A stretch of DNA of 64,000 nt from Caulobacter hibisci (lineage in GTDB: Bacteria > Pseudomonadota > Alphaproteobacteria > Caulobacterales > Caulobacteraceae): contig NZ_JADWOX010000008.1 in the NCBI RefSeq assembly GCF_016135805.1, positions 168,618 to 232,617 on the forward strand, given 5' to 3'. This document shows, piece after piece, positions 23,992 to 32,192 of this stretch. Made by a program: the position numbers and the translations under genes. The first letter of the stretch is position 1; each line of letters opens with the position of its first letter. A model generated the notes under the pieces. That model did no database searches, had not been told where the DNA came from, and saw only the letters and a list, made by a program, of their open reading frames with translations.

Positions 23992-25842
23992 ATGCCTGCC
24001 TTGATCGAAATCGGCGTCATCGCCGGCGGCAGCCTGCTCGGCCTGCTGATCCTGGGCCTGATCCTGGCCCGCCTCTACAAGCGCGCCTCCAAGGAGACGT
24101 CCTTCGTCCGCACCGGCTTCGGCGGCGAGAAGGTGGTGATGAACGGCGGGGCCCTGATCCTGCCGGTGTTCCACGAGACCATCCCCGTCAACATGAACAC
24201 CCTGCGCCTGGCCGTGGCCCGCAGCGCCGAACAGGCCCTGATCACCAAGGACCGCATGCGCGTCGACGTGCTGGCCGAGTTCTATGTCCGCGTTCAGCCC
24301 AGCGCCGAGGCCATCGCCAGCGCCGCCCAGACGCTTGGCCAGCGCACCATGCACCCCGAGCAGCTGAAGGACCTGGTCGAGGGCAAGTTCGTCGACGCCC
24401 TGCGCTCGGTCGCTGCCGAGCTGACCATGACCGAGCTGCACGAGCAGCGCACCCACTTCGTCCAGAAGGTGCAGCAGGTCTCGTCCGAAGACCTGCTGAA
24501 GAACGGCCTGGAGCTGGAGACCGTGTCGCTGACCGGCCTCGACCAGACCGCCATGGAATATTTCAACCCGTCGAACGCCTTCGACGCCGAGGGCCTGACG
24601 CGGCTGACCGAGGAGATCGAGCTGCGCAAGAAGCTGCGCAACGACATCGAGCAGGACACCCAGGTGCAGATCCGCACCAAGAACCTCGAGGCCCAGCGCC
24701 GCACGCTGGAGATCAGCCGCGACGAGGAATACGCCAAGCTCGAGCAGGAGCGCGAGCTGGCCATCCGCCGCGCCGCCCAGGCCGCCGAGGTCTCGCAGAA
24801 GGAAGCCGAGAAGTCGCGCGAGGCCGAGGGCGCCAAGATCGCCGCCCAGCAGCAGATCGAGACCGCCAAGATCGAGGCCGACCGGGCCGTGGCCCAGCAG
24901 CGCATCGCCGTCGAGCAGGAACTGGGCGAGCGCGAGATCGCCAAGGAACGCGCCGTCGAGACCCAGACCATCGAGAAGGCCAAGGCCATCGAGCTGTCCG
25001 AACAGGACCGCGCCATCGCCGTCGCCGAGAAGTCGCGCGCCCAGTCCGAAGCCCAGGCCGACGCCGACAAGGCGCTGGCCCTCGCCGTCGCCGCCGAGGA
25101 GCAGGTCAAGACCGTCCGCGAACGCGAAGCCGCCGACCGCCAGAAGATCATCGAGCTGATCGAGGCGACCAAGGAGGCCGAGCGCGAGGCCATCGCCGTC
25201 AAGGTCGCCGCCGAGGCCGAGAGGACCGCCGCCGCCGACCGGGCCGAGGCCCTGCGCGAGGAAGCCAAGGGCGCGGCCGACAAGACCCGCATCGGCGCCG
25301 AGGCCGAGGCTCAGGCCGTGCGCCTGTCGGCCGAAGCCGCCCGCGTGCGCTACGCCGTCGACGCCTCGGGCCAGGAGGCCCTGAACAAGGCCGCCAACCT
25401 GCTGTCGGCCGACCAGGTGGCCATGGCCATCCGCATCAAGCTGATCGAGAACCTCGACCGGATCATCGCCGAGTCGGTGAAGCCGCTGGAAGCCATCGAC
25501 TCAATCCGCATCGTCCAGGTCGACGGCCTGAACGGCGCGACCGGCGGGGCGGCCAACGACTCCGGGACCGGCGGTTCGGGCGGCGGCAACCTGGCCGACC
25601 AGGTGGTCAGCGGCGCCCTGCGCTACCGCGCCCAGGCCCCGCTGCTCGACCAGCTGATGGCTGAAGTGGGCCTGAACGGCGGAACCCTGTCGGGCCTGAC
25701 CGCCCCGCTGGCCGAAGCCGCGCCGCTGTCGGTGGTCGAGGACGTTCCGGCCCCGCGCCGCGGCAAGAAGGCCAAGCCGGCCGCCATCGCCGCACCGGTT
25801 GAGACTGTCGAGGATGAAGCGGAGGAGGACGAGGAGGCGTAA
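23992..25842 (+). CDS. Flotillin family protein (YqiK-like)
   Basis: This encodes 616 residues. A single N-terminal membrane segment (IGVIAGGSLLGLLILGLILARL) is followed by the SPFH/band 7 domain (FVRTGFGGEKVVMNGGALIL ... VETVSLTGLDQTAMEYFNP). A very long coiled coil rich in Ala and Glu runs from about 200 to 450 (QKEAEKSREAEGAKIAAQQQ). The C-terminus has a Gly-rich linker (NDSGTGGSGGGNLADQ) and an acidic end EDEAEEDEEA. Flotillins scaffold membrane domains. It is the last gene of the operon and is followed by a strong terminator. Confidence 0.93.
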   Translation: MPALIEIGVIAGGSLLGLLILGLILARLYKRASKETSFVRTGFGGEKVVMNGGALILPVFHETIPVNMNTLRLAVARSAEQALITKDRMRVDVLAEFYVRVQPSAEAIASAAQTLGQRTMHPEQLKDLVEGKFVDALRSVAAELTMTELHEQRTHFVQKVQQVSSEDLLKNGLELETVSLTGLDQTAMEYFNPSNAFDAEGLTRLTEEIELRKKLRNDIEQDTQVQIRTKNLEAQRRTLEISRDEEYAKLEQERELAIRRAAQAAEVSQKEAEKSREAEGAKIAAQQQIETAKIEADRAVAQQRIAVEQELGEREIAKERAVETQTIEKAKAIELSEQDRAIAVAEKSRAQSEAQADADKALALAVAAEEQVKTVREREAADRQKIIELIEATKEAEREAIAVKVAAEAERTAAADRAEALREEAKGAADKTRIGAEAEAQAVRLSAEAARVRYAVDASGQEALNKAANLLSADQVAMAIRIKLIENLDRIIAESVKPLEAIDSIRIVQVDGLNGATGGAANDSGTGGSGGGNLADQVVSGALRYRAQAPLLDQLMAEVGLNGGTLSGLTAPLAEAAPLSVVEDVPAPRRGKKAKPAAIAAPVETVEDEAEEDEEA

Positions 25843-25875
25843 GCCGCCTCTCCTGCCCTCTCCCTCAAACTAAGA

Positions 25876-25914
25876 AGTCATCGCCCGGACAAGCCGGGCG
25901 ATGACTTTCTTTTT
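25876..25914 (+). terminator. Rho-independent terminator of the flotillin operon
   Basis: AGTCATCGCCCGG (25876-25888) pairs perfectly with CCGGGCGATGACT (25894-25906), followed by TTCTTTTTG. It lies 34 bases after the flotillin stop and also faces the convergent KTSC gene. Confidence 0.92.
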
Positions 25915-25934
25915 GTGGGGCTTCAGGGAAGCGC

Positions 25935-26135
25935 TCAGATCCGGTTGTACGGATACCGATCGCGGATCATCCGCTGAAAGAACCGCCCCTTGGAGCGGGC
26001 CCGCGTGAAGGCCGCGGTCACCCGTTCGGGCACGCCGACATAGACATATTCGTCGCCGTCGATGAACCGGACGAACAGCTTGCCGTGTTCGCGTTCGTAG
26101 TCGATCGCCTGGATCGCGGTGGAGTCCACAAGCAT
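25935..26135 (-). CDS. KTSC domain-containing protein
   Basis: This encodes 66 residues starting MLVDSTAIQAIDYEREHGKL, then VRFIDGDEYVYVGVPERVTA and ending RDRYPYNRI. This is one complete KTSC domain, named after the KTSC protein family and also found fused to lysyl-tRNA synthetase. Its function is not established. The ATG at 26135 has AGGAAAGG upstream at good spacing; a longer frame to 26192 has a basic, unfamily-like extension. Confidence 0.8.
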   Translation of the reverse strand: MLVDSTAIQAIDYEREHGKLFVRFIDGDEYVYVGVPERVTAAFTRARSKGRFFQRMIRDRYPYNRI

Positions 26136-26305
26136 GCGCGAGACCTTTCCTGGAAAGGGTTCGGACGAGGGTCTTCGAAGCCGAAAGCGCATGGCGGGCC
26201 GGCTGGTTCCGAACAGAACCCGGACGGCTTTGAGCTTCTTGCGCGATTACGCTTAAGCTCCCGGCCGGCGGCCGTCCTTGCGCCGCCTCAAGAGGGGGAA
26301 ACATC

Positions 26306-26710
26306 ATGCAAAGCCACGCCCTGGTCGCCATCGTCACGCTGGCCGCCCTGATCTGCTACATCTGGATCACCCTGCGGGTCGGCGGGGCGCGCCGCCGCAC
26401 CGGCATCCAGGCCCCGGCCATGACCGGCCACCCGGACCTCGAGCGCCACGTGCGGGTGCAGGCCAACACCCTGGAATGGCTGCCGATCTTCCTGCCGTCG
26501 CTGTGGCTGTTCGCCTGGTACTGGAGCGATCTGGTCGCCGCCGCGCTCGGCGTCGTCTGGATCCTCGGCCGGATCATCTACGCCCTGAGCTACACGGCCG
26601 ATCCGAAGAAGCGTGGCCTGGGCTTCGCCATCCAGGGCCTGGCGACCTTCGCCCTGCTGCTGGGCGCCCTGGGGCGGGCGGTCTGGGTGGCGGTGACCGT
26701 GGGAATGTAG
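26306..26710 (+). CDS. MAPEG family membrane protein
   Basis: This encodes 134 residues with four membrane helices. The family signature is clear: ITLRVGGARRRTGIQAPAMTGHPDLERHVRVQANTLEW (in parts: RVGGARRRTGIQAPAMTG and RHVRVQANTLEWLPIFLP). MAPEG proteins are membrane glutathione transferases or peroxidases in eukaryotes; bacterial roles are mostly unknown. The GGGGGAAAC sequence precedes the ATG. It stands between the KTSC gene and a short palindrome. Confidence 0.88.
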   Translation: MQSHALVAIVTLAALICYIWITLRVGGARRRTGIQAPAMTGHPDLERHVRVQANTLEWLPIFLPSLWLFAWYWSDLVAAALGVVWILGRIIYALSYTADPKKRGLGFAIQGLATFALLLGALGRAVWVAVTVGM

Positions 26711-26732
26711 GGGAGCCGCCTTTCTCTCTTCT

Positions 26733-26770
26733 TCCCGTCATTCCCGCCCCTTGTGGCGGGAATGACGGGA
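26733..26770. repeat. Dispersed palindromic element, type V, short copy
   Basis: TCCCGTCATTCCCGCC and GGCGGGAATGACGGGA remain as two arms around a 6-base loop. These are the outer ends of the 136-base element at 21945 and 61946 with the centre missing. It lies 23 bases after the MAPEG gene stop and may fold as a terminator-like hairpin. Confidence 0.88.
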
Positions 26771-26814
26771 GGATGGGGGTGGGAAGAGATCAAACGAAAG
26801 CCTATAGCCCAGCC

Positions 26815-27456
26815 ATGGTCCTGCCCGTCGATCCCGCCCGCTACAGCGCCTTCCTGGCGGCCATGTTCGTCATGGCCATCACCCCGGGGCCGGCCAATCT
26901 GTTCGCCATCGCCACCGGCATGGAAAAAGGCAAGGGCGCGGCCCTGCTGGGCGTGGTGGGGATGAACACCGCCAGCCTCGTGTGGTTCGTCGCCGCGGCC
27001 CTGGGGCTGGGCGCCCTGATCGCCGCCTTCCCCCAGGCCTTCCACGTGCTGGCTATGGCGGGGGCGGCCTATCTGGTCTGGCTGGGGATAAAGTCGATTA
27101 TCAGCGCCCTGAAGCCGGCCGGCGCGGAGGGCTCGGCCCTGGCGGCGGTGCGGACCTCGACCGGCCGCTCGGCTTTCCGCGACGGCTTCACCGTGCAGAT
27201 CGCCAACCCGAAGATCCTGGTGTTCTTCGCCGGCGTGCTGCCGCCGTTCATCGACATCCACCGGCCGCTGGTCCCGCAGCTGATCATGTTCGCCTGCGCC
27301 ACCATCGGCATGGACCTGATCAGCATGAGCGCCTACGGCCTGGGCGGCGCGGCCCTGGCGACGCGGATGAACGAGCCGGCCTTCCGCAAGGGATTCGGCC
27401 TGCTGGTGGGGGCGCTGCTGATCGGCGCGGCCTGCCTGATCGTCCTTCGCGGATAG
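26815..27456 (+). CDS. LysE/RhtB family translocator
   Basis: This encodes 213 residues with six membrane helices. The N-terminal motif FVMAITPGPANLFAIATGMEKGKGAALLG and the later VQIANPKILVFFAGVLPPFI are hallmarks of the LysE superfamily of amino-acid and small-metabolite exporters. The ATG at 26815 lacks a strong Shine-Dalgarno sequence but gives the family's normal N-terminus. The exported compound is unknown. Confidence 0.88.
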   Translation: MVLPVDPARYSAFLAAMFVMAITPGPANLFAIATGMEKGKGAALLGVVGMNTASLVWFVAAALGLGALIAAFPQAFHVLAMAGAAYLVWLGIKSIISALKPAGAEGSALAAVRTSTGRSAFRDGFTVQIANPKILVFFAGVLPPFIDIHRPLVPQLIMFACATIGMDLISMSAYGLGGAALATRMNEPAFRKGFGLLVGALLIGAACLIVLRG

Positions 27457-27559
27457 GTCGCTTTTTTCCACTTTCGGAAACGGTTCGCCTTGGCGAAACC
27501 GTAAAGCTGCGCCATCCGTTACGGTACGGGAGTAACGAGTTGTCGCAAAGGAGCGCGCC

Positions 27560-28153
27560 ATGTCCCAGAAAAAGGTCAAGTGGCTCGCGATCGCGGCGGT
27601 CGCCGCGGCGCTGAGCGCCTGCGCCACCGCCACCCCCTACCAGCCCGCCGTCCCCGGCCAGAAGGCGTCGGGCGGCTTCTCCGAGCTGCGCCTCGAAGGC
27701 GACCGCTATCGCGTCACCTTCGCCGGCAACAGCCTGACCGGCCGCGAGACCGTCGAGCGCTACCTGCTCTATCGCGCCGCCGAGCTGACCACCCAGCAGG
27801 GCTATGACTGGTTCGAGACCGCCGACCGTCGCACCGACCGTACGGCGCGCACGGTGATCGACGAGGATCCCTTCGGCCGTCCCGGCTTCGGCTACGGCTA
27901 TCCCTACGGCTACTGGCGTCCGGCTTGGCGCTATTACGGCCCCCGCTACGGCGGCTGGCGCGCCTGGGACCCGTTCTGGGGCGACCCCTTCTTCGCCAAC
28001 CGCGCCGAGATCCGCACGGTCGAGAAGTTCGAGGCCAGCGCCGAGATCGTCCTGCACAAGGGCGCCAAGCCGGTCGGCGACCCCCGCGCCTACGACGCCC
28101 GCGAGATCGTCAAGAACCTGGAGCCGAGCATCCAGCGGCCGGTGGCTGGCTGA
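27560..28153 (+). CDS. Lipoprotein of the CC0125/CC1285 type
   Basis: This encodes 197 residues. A lipoprotein signal peptide ends in the lipobox LSAC (AAVAAALSACATATPY). The mature part has a conserved-looking core (FSELRLEGDRYRVTFAGNSL ... RYLLYRAAELTTQQGYDWFE) and an aromatic, Gly-rich middle (GFGYGYPYGYWRPAWRYYGP). It matches my memory of a lipoprotein family known mainly from Caulobacter. A strong AAAGGAG precedes the ATG. It probably sits on the outer membrane inner face; its function is unknown. Confidence 0.85.
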   Translation: MSQKKVKWLAIAAVAAALSACATATPYQPAVPGQKASGGFSELRLEGDRYRVTFAGNSLTGRETVERYLLYRAAELTTQQGYDWFETADRRTDRTARTVIDEDPFGRPGFGYGYPYGYWRPAWRYYGPRYGGWRAWDPFWGDPFFANRAEIRTVEKFEASAEIVLHKGAKPVGDPRAYDAREIVKNLEPSIQRPVAG

Positions 28154-28331
28154 TCCTTTCCTTCTCCCCTTGCGGGAGAAGGTGTCATCCGAAGGATGAC
28201 GGATGAGGGGTCGTACGAACGAAAAACGCCGCGACAGCCGATCAGCTGTCGCGGCGTTTCTGTACGTGCAACCCCTCACCCGACCCCACTTCGTGGGGCC
28301 ACCCTCTCCCGCAAGGGGAGAGGGATCGTGA
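28154..28331. repeat. Large intergenic inverted repeat, type I
   Basis: The left arm TTCTCCCCTTGCGGGAGAAGG...GGATGAGGGGTCGTACG and right arm GTACGTGCAACCCCTCACCCGACC...CTCTCCCGCAAGGGGAGAGG flank a central hairpin, CGCCGCGACAGC...GCTGTCGCGGCG. It separates the convergent lipoprotein and CobW genes. Confidence 0.85.
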
Positions 28332-29450
28332 CTAAGCCACGCAGGCCTCGAAGCCCTTCTTCAGCTCGGCTTCGTCCAGGTCGCGGCCGATGAAGACCAT
28401 GCGGCTGTAGCGGTTGTCCTTGTCGGTCCAGGGACGCTGGAAGTCGCCTTCCAGGATCATGTGCACGGCCTGGAACACCAGGCGGCGCTCTTCACCCTTC
28501 ACGTCGATGATGCCCTTGGCGCGCAGGATGTCGACGCCCTTGGCCGCCAGCAGGTTGTTGAGCCAGACGGTGATCTTCTGACCGTCGACCGGCTTGTCGA
28601 GGGTGAGGGAAATGCCTTTGACGCCATCGTCGTGGATGTCGCTCTTGTGGCCGTGATCATGACCGTGGTGATGGTCGTGACCGCAGTGTTCGTCATGCAC
28701 GTGCCCATGGTCGTGATCATGATGATGGTGACCATGATCGTGGCCGCAGTGCTCGTCGTGCACGTGGCCCGGCTCGCCGTGGCCGGGGTTGAGGAAGTCC
28801 GGCTCCAGCTCGGTAATCCGCTCCAGGTCGAAGCTGTGCTTGCCGATGATGGCGCTCAGCGGGACGTTCGAGCGCTGGGCGCGGTGAATCGGGGCCAGCG
28901 GGTTGATCTTGCGGATCCGCGCCTCGACGTGGCGCAGGTCGTCCTCGCCCACGAGGTCGGTCTTGTTGAGCACGATCTGGTCGGCGAAGGCGATCTGCTC
29001 GACCGCTTCCTTGGAGTCCGACAGCCGCAGCATGATGTGCTTGGCGTCGACCAGGGCGGTGACCGAGTCGAGATAGGTGCGGGCCTTGACGTCCTCGTCG
29101 ACGAAGAAGGTCTGGGCCACCGGGCCGGGATCGGCCAGGCCGGTGGTCTCGACGACGATGGCGTCGAAGCCGCCCTTGCGCTTCATCAGGCCCGACAGCA
29201 CGCGGATCAGGTCGCCGCGCACCGTGCAGCAGACGCAGCCGTTGTTCATCTCGAACACTTCTTCGTCGGCCCCGACCACCAGGTCGTTGTCGATGCCGAC
29301 CTCGCCGAACTCGTTGACGATCACGGCGTAGCGCTTGCCGTGCTCCTCGGTGAGAATGCGGTTGAGCAGCGTGGTCTTGCCGGCGCCGAGATAGCCGGTC
29401 AGCACGGTGACGGGGATCTTGCCGGAGGCGGAAGGAGCGGTCTGGGTCAT
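28332..29450 (-). CDS. CobW/COG0523 family GTP-binding metallochaperone
   Basis: This encodes 372 residues of the G3E GTPase family. Walker A is GYLGAGKT (19-26); the metal-binding CxCC motif is C72-x-C74-C75 (GCVCC); the base-recognition NKTD is in [10 protein letters not shown] His-rich linker (about 223-271) contains two copies of [12 protein letters not shown]. The C-terminal CobW domain ends [10 protein letters not shown] ... [10 protein letters not shown]. These proteins hand zinc, cobalt or other metals to target enzymes using GTP. It follows a small transporter gene on the same strand. The metal cannot be assigned; the His-rich loop favours zinc, nickel or cobalt. Confidence 0.93.
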   Translation of the reverse strand: MTQTAPSASGKIPVTVLTGYLGAGKTTLLNRILTEEHGKRYAVIVNEFGEVGIDNDLVVGADEEVFEMNNGCVCCTVRGDLIRVLSGLMKRKGGFDAIVVETTGLADPGPVAQTFFVDEDVKARTYLDSVTALVDAKHIMLRLSDSKEAVEQIAFADQIVLNKTDLVGEDDLRHVEARIRKINPLAPIHRAQRSNVPLSAIIGKHSFDLERITELEPDFLNPGHGEPGHVHDEHCGHDHGHHHHDHDHGHVHDEHCGHDHHHGHDHGHKSDIHDDGVKGISLTLDKPVDGQKITVWLNNLLAAKGVDILRAKGIIDVKGEERRLVFQAVHMILEGDFQRPWTDKDNRYSRMVFIGRDLDEAELKKGFEACVA

Positions 29451-29486
29451 GGCGGGTATTTAGTGGCCCTGGGGCGTGAGCGAAAG

Positions 29487-30161
29487 TCAGGTCTTCAGGA
29501 ACGCCACCGCCAGGCCGACCAGCACCAGGGCCGCGCCAAGGATGGTCTCCTCGTAGCGCTCCAGCCAGTCGAGGTTCAGGCGGCGCACGCCGGCGAGACT
29601 CAGGCCCGTGAAGATCAGCATTCCGGCCGCCGTCGCCGCCAGCAGCACGACGCTGAGCAGCAGGAAGGCGCCCCAGCCGTGCTTCATCCCGGCCAGGTAA
29701 TAGGGCAGGAAGGCCTCGCACGGCGACAGGGTCAGCAGCACGACCAGGGCCATGATCGCGGCGCGGTCCGAGGTGTAGGCGCGGCGGCCGGCCTCGGGCA
29801 GGCCGTGGCTGTGGCGGCCCCGCGCTATATAGAAGACGCCGACGGCGACCATCAGCCCGCCGACCACCCAGTGGAACAGGCCGCCGAGCTTGGGCTCCAG
29901 CGCCAGGCCGGCGACCACCAGGAACAGGCCCAGCAAGATGGTCAGGGCCACATGTCCCAGCCCCGCCAGCAGGGTGACGCTCAAGGTGCGGGCCGCCGAC
30001 CATTTCTGCGCGCGGCCGACCAGCACGAACGGCAGCCAATGGGTTGGCAGGGCCGCATGCAGGAAGGCCACCATGAAGCCGGTAGCCGCGATCGAGGCGA
30101 AGAAGGCGGACGTCACGCCCGCGCTATAGCCTGTTACAAAATAACGAGCCAGGGGAGTCAT
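29487..30161 (-). CDS. Polytopic membrane protein, probable metal transporter (NicO/UreH-like)
   Basis: This encodes 224 residues with about six membrane helices. The segment MVAFLHAALPTHWLPFVLVG, a second THW-like region GHVALTILLGLFLVVAG and the loop LTLSPCEAFLPYYLAGMKHG resemble the NicO/UreH-type exporters of divalent metals, which have a His-x-x-x-x-Asp/His signature in helix 1. The ATG at 30161 follows GGAAG. The CobW metallochaperone gene begins 36 bases downstream, so metal homeostasis is the likely theme. The substrate is unknown, and another small transporter family is possible. Confidence 0.65.
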   Translation of the reverse strand: MTPLARYFVTGYSAGVTSAFFASIAATGFMVAFLHAALPTHWLPFVLVGRAQKWSAARTLSVTLLAGLGHVALTILLGLFLVVAGLALEPKLGGLFHWVVGGLMVAVGVFYIARGRHSHGLPEAGRRAYTSDRAAIMALVVLLTLSPCEAFLPYYLAGMKHGWGAFLLLSVVLLAATAAGMLIFTGLSLAGVRRLNLDWLERYEETILGAALVLVGLAVAFLKT

Positions 30162-30223
30162 GACGCTTCCGCCACGGGTCACATATTGAATCGCGCCAAG
30201 CGCTTGAGCGGCGTCCTTGGCCG

Positions 30224-30251
30224 TTGACTCACAGCCTTTCGGCGCTATAAG
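30224..30251 (+). promoter_or_regulatory. Predicted housekeeping promoter of rplU
   Basis: TTGACTC (30224-30230) and GCTATAAG (30244-30251) are 13 bases apart. This fits the Caulobacter sigma-73 consensus (TTGACGS, 10-14 bases, GCTANAWC) well. Transcription would start near 30258, giving a leader of about 70 bases. Confidence 0.75.
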
Positions 30252-30262
30252 TGCGCCCCTCT

Positions 30263-30287
30263 CGCCCGCCGGGTTTCCTAGCGGGCG
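30263..30287 (+). promoter_or_regulatory. Hairpin in the rplU leader
   Basis: CGCCCGC (30263-30269) pairs with GCGGGCG (30281-30287) around the loop CGGGTTTCCTA. It sits in the predicted rplU 5' untranslated region, 44 bases before the start codon. It may be a ribosomal-protein leader structure or just a stabilising stem. Confidence 0.5.
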
Positions 30288-30330
30288 TTCCGTTATTTTG
30301 CGAACAGCACGTTATTTAAGGCGCTAACCT

Positions 30331-30843
30331 ATGTACGCGGTCATCAAAACCGGCGGCAAGCAGTACCGGGTCCAAGCCGGCGACCTGCTGGTCGTCGAGA
30401 AGCTCGAAGGTCAACCCGGCGCGGAAGTCGCGTTCGGCGAAGTTCTGCTGCTGGGCGAAGGCGAGGCCGTGACGGTCGGCGCCCCCACCGTTGACGGCGC
30501 CGTCGTCAACGCCACCCTGCTCGAAACCCGCAAGGGCGAGAAGGTGAAGATCTTCAAGAAGATCCGCCGTCAGGGCTACCGCCGCACCCGCGGTCACCGC
30601 CAGACCGAGTCGGTCCTGCGCGTGACGTCGGTGGCCGGCGCCGGCAAGGAAACCAAGTGGGAAGGCGCCATCGACCTGACCCCGAAGGTCATCCTGAACG
30701 CCCGCGCCCGCGGCCTCGGCGACGCCGCCGTCCCGGCGACGATCCCGGAAGCTCCGGTCAAGGCCGAAGCCGCCCCCGCTCCGAAGAAGAAGGCCGCGCC
30801 GAAGAAGGCCGCGGCTTCGGAAGCTCCGGAAGCTGAAGCCTAA
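30331..30843 (+). CDS. rplU: 50S ribosomal protein L21
   Basis: This encodes 170 residues. The first 100 residues are standard L21: MYAVIKTGGKQYRVQAGDLL, LLGEGEAVTVGAPTVDGAVV and KIRRQGYRRTRGHRQ. An extra tail of about 60 residues, rich in Ala, Pro and Lys (PEAPVKAEAAPAPKKKAAPK), is longer than in E. coli L21 (103 residues) but usual in Caulobacter relatives. It binds 23S rRNA near the L20 site. rpmA follows after 78 bases, the conserved rplU-rpmA-obgE arrangement. Confidence 0.98.
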   Translation: MYAVIKTGGKQYRVQAGDLLVVEKLEGQPGAEVAFGEVLLLGEGEAVTVGAPTVDGAVVNATLLETRKGEKVKIFKKIRRQGYRRTRGHRQTESVLRVTSVAGAGKETKWEGAIDLTPKVILNARARGLGDAAVPATIPEAPVKAEAAPAPKKKAAPKKAAASEAPEAEA

Positions 30844-30921
30844 GATCCGCCAGGGTCTTTTTTGGAATTGATCTGACCCAGGTCCGCTCGCGGAAACCGG
30901 GTCAAAGATTAGGAGAGCATC

Positions 30922-31191
30922 ATGGCTCACAAGAAATCTGGCGGCTCGTCGAGCAACGGTCGCGACTCGGAATCGAAGCGCCTTGGCGTAAAGAAGTTCG
31001 GCGGCGAGAAGGTTCTCGCCGGCAACATCCTCGTGCGTCAACGCGGCACCAAGTTCTACCCGGGCGCCAATGTCGGCATCGGCAAGGACCACACCCTCTT
31101 CGCTCTCGTGCAGGGCGCCGTGGGCTTCGTGACCAAGCGTAACAACCGTACCTACGTGACCGTGGCCCCGGTGGCCCAGGCCGCCGAATAG
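30922..31191 (+). CDS. rpmA: 50S ribosomal protein L27
   Basis: This encodes 89 residues, normal for L27: [20 protein letters not shown], then [20 protein letters not shown] and [18 protein letters not shown]. The N-terminal tail reaches the peptidyl-transferase centre. There is no cleavable N-terminal extension of the Firmicutes type. TAGGAGAG lies just before the ATG. A strong terminator follows. Confidence 0.98.
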   Translation: MAHKKSGGSSSNGRDSESKRLGVKKFGGEKVLAGNILVRQRGTKFYPGANVGIGKDHTLFALVQGAVGFVTKRNNRTYVTVAPVAQAAE

Positions 31192-31256
31192 TACGATCAG
31201 AAGTCTCTCTTCGGATCGTGCTTCCTCAAGAAGACGATCCGGACGCGACGATTACG

Positions 31257-31296
31257 AAGCGGGGAGTCCGGACGCCGGACTCCCCGCTTTTGTTTT
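31257..31296 (+). terminator. Rho-independent terminator after rpmA
   Basis: AAGCGGGGAGTCCGG (31257-31271) pairs perfectly with CCGGACTCCCCGCTT (31275-31289) around a 3-base loop, followed by TTGTTTTG. It ends the rplU-rpmA transcript. Confidence 0.95.
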
Positions 31297-31417
31297 GTCC
31301 GCGCTCCACGAAATAGCCTTCACCCGGCAATTGGAGCGTCACGGTCCCGCACTATCTGAGGCGCGTCGGAGTATCGGCGCCTCGTCGTGAAGAAGGGCCG
31401 GGAAAGGGAGGCGCGCC

Positions 31418-31951
31418 ATGTGCGTGATCGAAAGAAGTCCCGTCATCGAGACGCGGCGGCTGACGCTGCGGGCCCCGGACATGTCCGACGCGCCCCGCAT
31501 CGCCAGCCTGGGCGCCGACTACGCCATCCCCAAGATGACCACCCGCATGCCCTGGCCCTACGGCCAGGCCGACGCGGCCGAGTTCGTGGCCCGCGTGCAG
31601 TCGCAGGACTGGAGCCGCTCGGCCACCTTCGCCATCGAGTTGGAAGACGCCGGCGTCGTCGGCGTGCTGGGCTTCTTCCCCAACGAGGACGGCCGGCTCG
31701 AGGTCGGCTACTGGATCGGCCGGCCGTTCTGGGGCCGCGGCCTGGCGACCGAGGCCCTGCAAGGCGCCCTGTCGTGGGCCACGCACGACTGGCGGCGCAA
31801 GCTGGTCGTCGCCGGCCACTTCGCCGACAACCCGGCCTCCGGCCAGGTGCTGGTCAAGGCGGGGTTCCTCTATACGGGCGTCGTCGAGGCCAAGCCGTCC
31901 GTGTCGCGCGGCGAGACCGTGCCGACGCGAATGATGGTTTGGCTGGCTTAG
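31418..31951 (+). CDS. GNAT family N-acetyltransferase (RimJ/RimL-like)
   Basis: This encodes 177 residues. The pattern IETRRLTLRAPDMSDAPRIA at the N-terminus and the acetyl-CoA-binding WIGRPFWGRGLATEALQGAL (about 102-121) define the RimJ/RimL subgroup that acetylates protein N-termini or small amines. The DNPASGQVLVKAGFLYTG end segment is also typical. AAAGGGAGG precedes the ATG. It lies between rpmA and an intergenic repeat, separated from obgE by three genes. Confidence 0.9.
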   Translation: MCVIERSPVIETRRLTLRAPDMSDAPRIASLGADYAIPKMTTRMPWPYGQADAAEFVARVQSQDWSRSATFAIELEDAGVVGVLGFFPNEDGRLEVGYWIGRPFWGRGLATEALQGALSWATHDWRRKLVVAGHFADNPASGQVLVKAGFLYTGVVEAKPSVSRGETVPTRMMVWLA

Positions 31952-31959
31952 GGAAATAG

Positions 31960-32125
31960 ATCCCTCTCTCTTTGAGAGAGGGAGGGGCCCACGCTGCAAG
32001 CGTGGGAGGGTGAGAGGTAACAAACTCACCGGATGAAGCTCGGCTTGGGTTTCCCGGCCAACGGTGAAACCCCTCACCCTCCCACCGCTTCGCGGCGGGC
32101 CCCTCCCTCTCCCTATGGAAGAGGG
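31960..32125. repeat. Large intergenic inverted repeat, type II
   Basis: The left arm CCCTCTCTCTTTGAGAGAGGGAGGGGCCCACGC...GCGTGGGAGGGTGAG pairs with the right arm CTCACCCTCCCACCGCTTCGCGGCGGGCCCCTCCCTCTCCC. It is a different sequence family from type I; a second copy is at 45735-45917. Confidence 0.85.
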
Positions 32126-32165
32126 GTAAGGGAGCGGAGTGGGCAAACTCTGTACATCATGTAGA

Positions 32166-32192
32166 ATGCCTACCCATAATATGGGAGGCATC
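32166..32192 (+). promoter_or_regulatory. Hairpin covering the ribosome-binding site of the next gene
   Basis: ATGCCTACCCAT (32166-32177) can pair with ATGGGAGGCAT (32181-32191) with one bulged base and a 3-base loop. The right arm contains the GGGAGG Shine-Dalgarno sequence of the gene starting at 32193. Folding would hide the site, so translation may be regulated; the same palindrome could instead be a DNA operator. Confidence 0.55.

Noticed and set aside
24294..25292. 332-residue Ser/Ala-rich frame antisense to the flotillin gene
   Set aside because: Its composition mirrors the Ala/Glu-rich coiled coil on the other strand.
30120..30330. Zur or Fur box controlling the metallochaperone pair
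   Set aside because: Short AT-rich GTTA...TAAC patterns exist but no good palindrome of the expected length.
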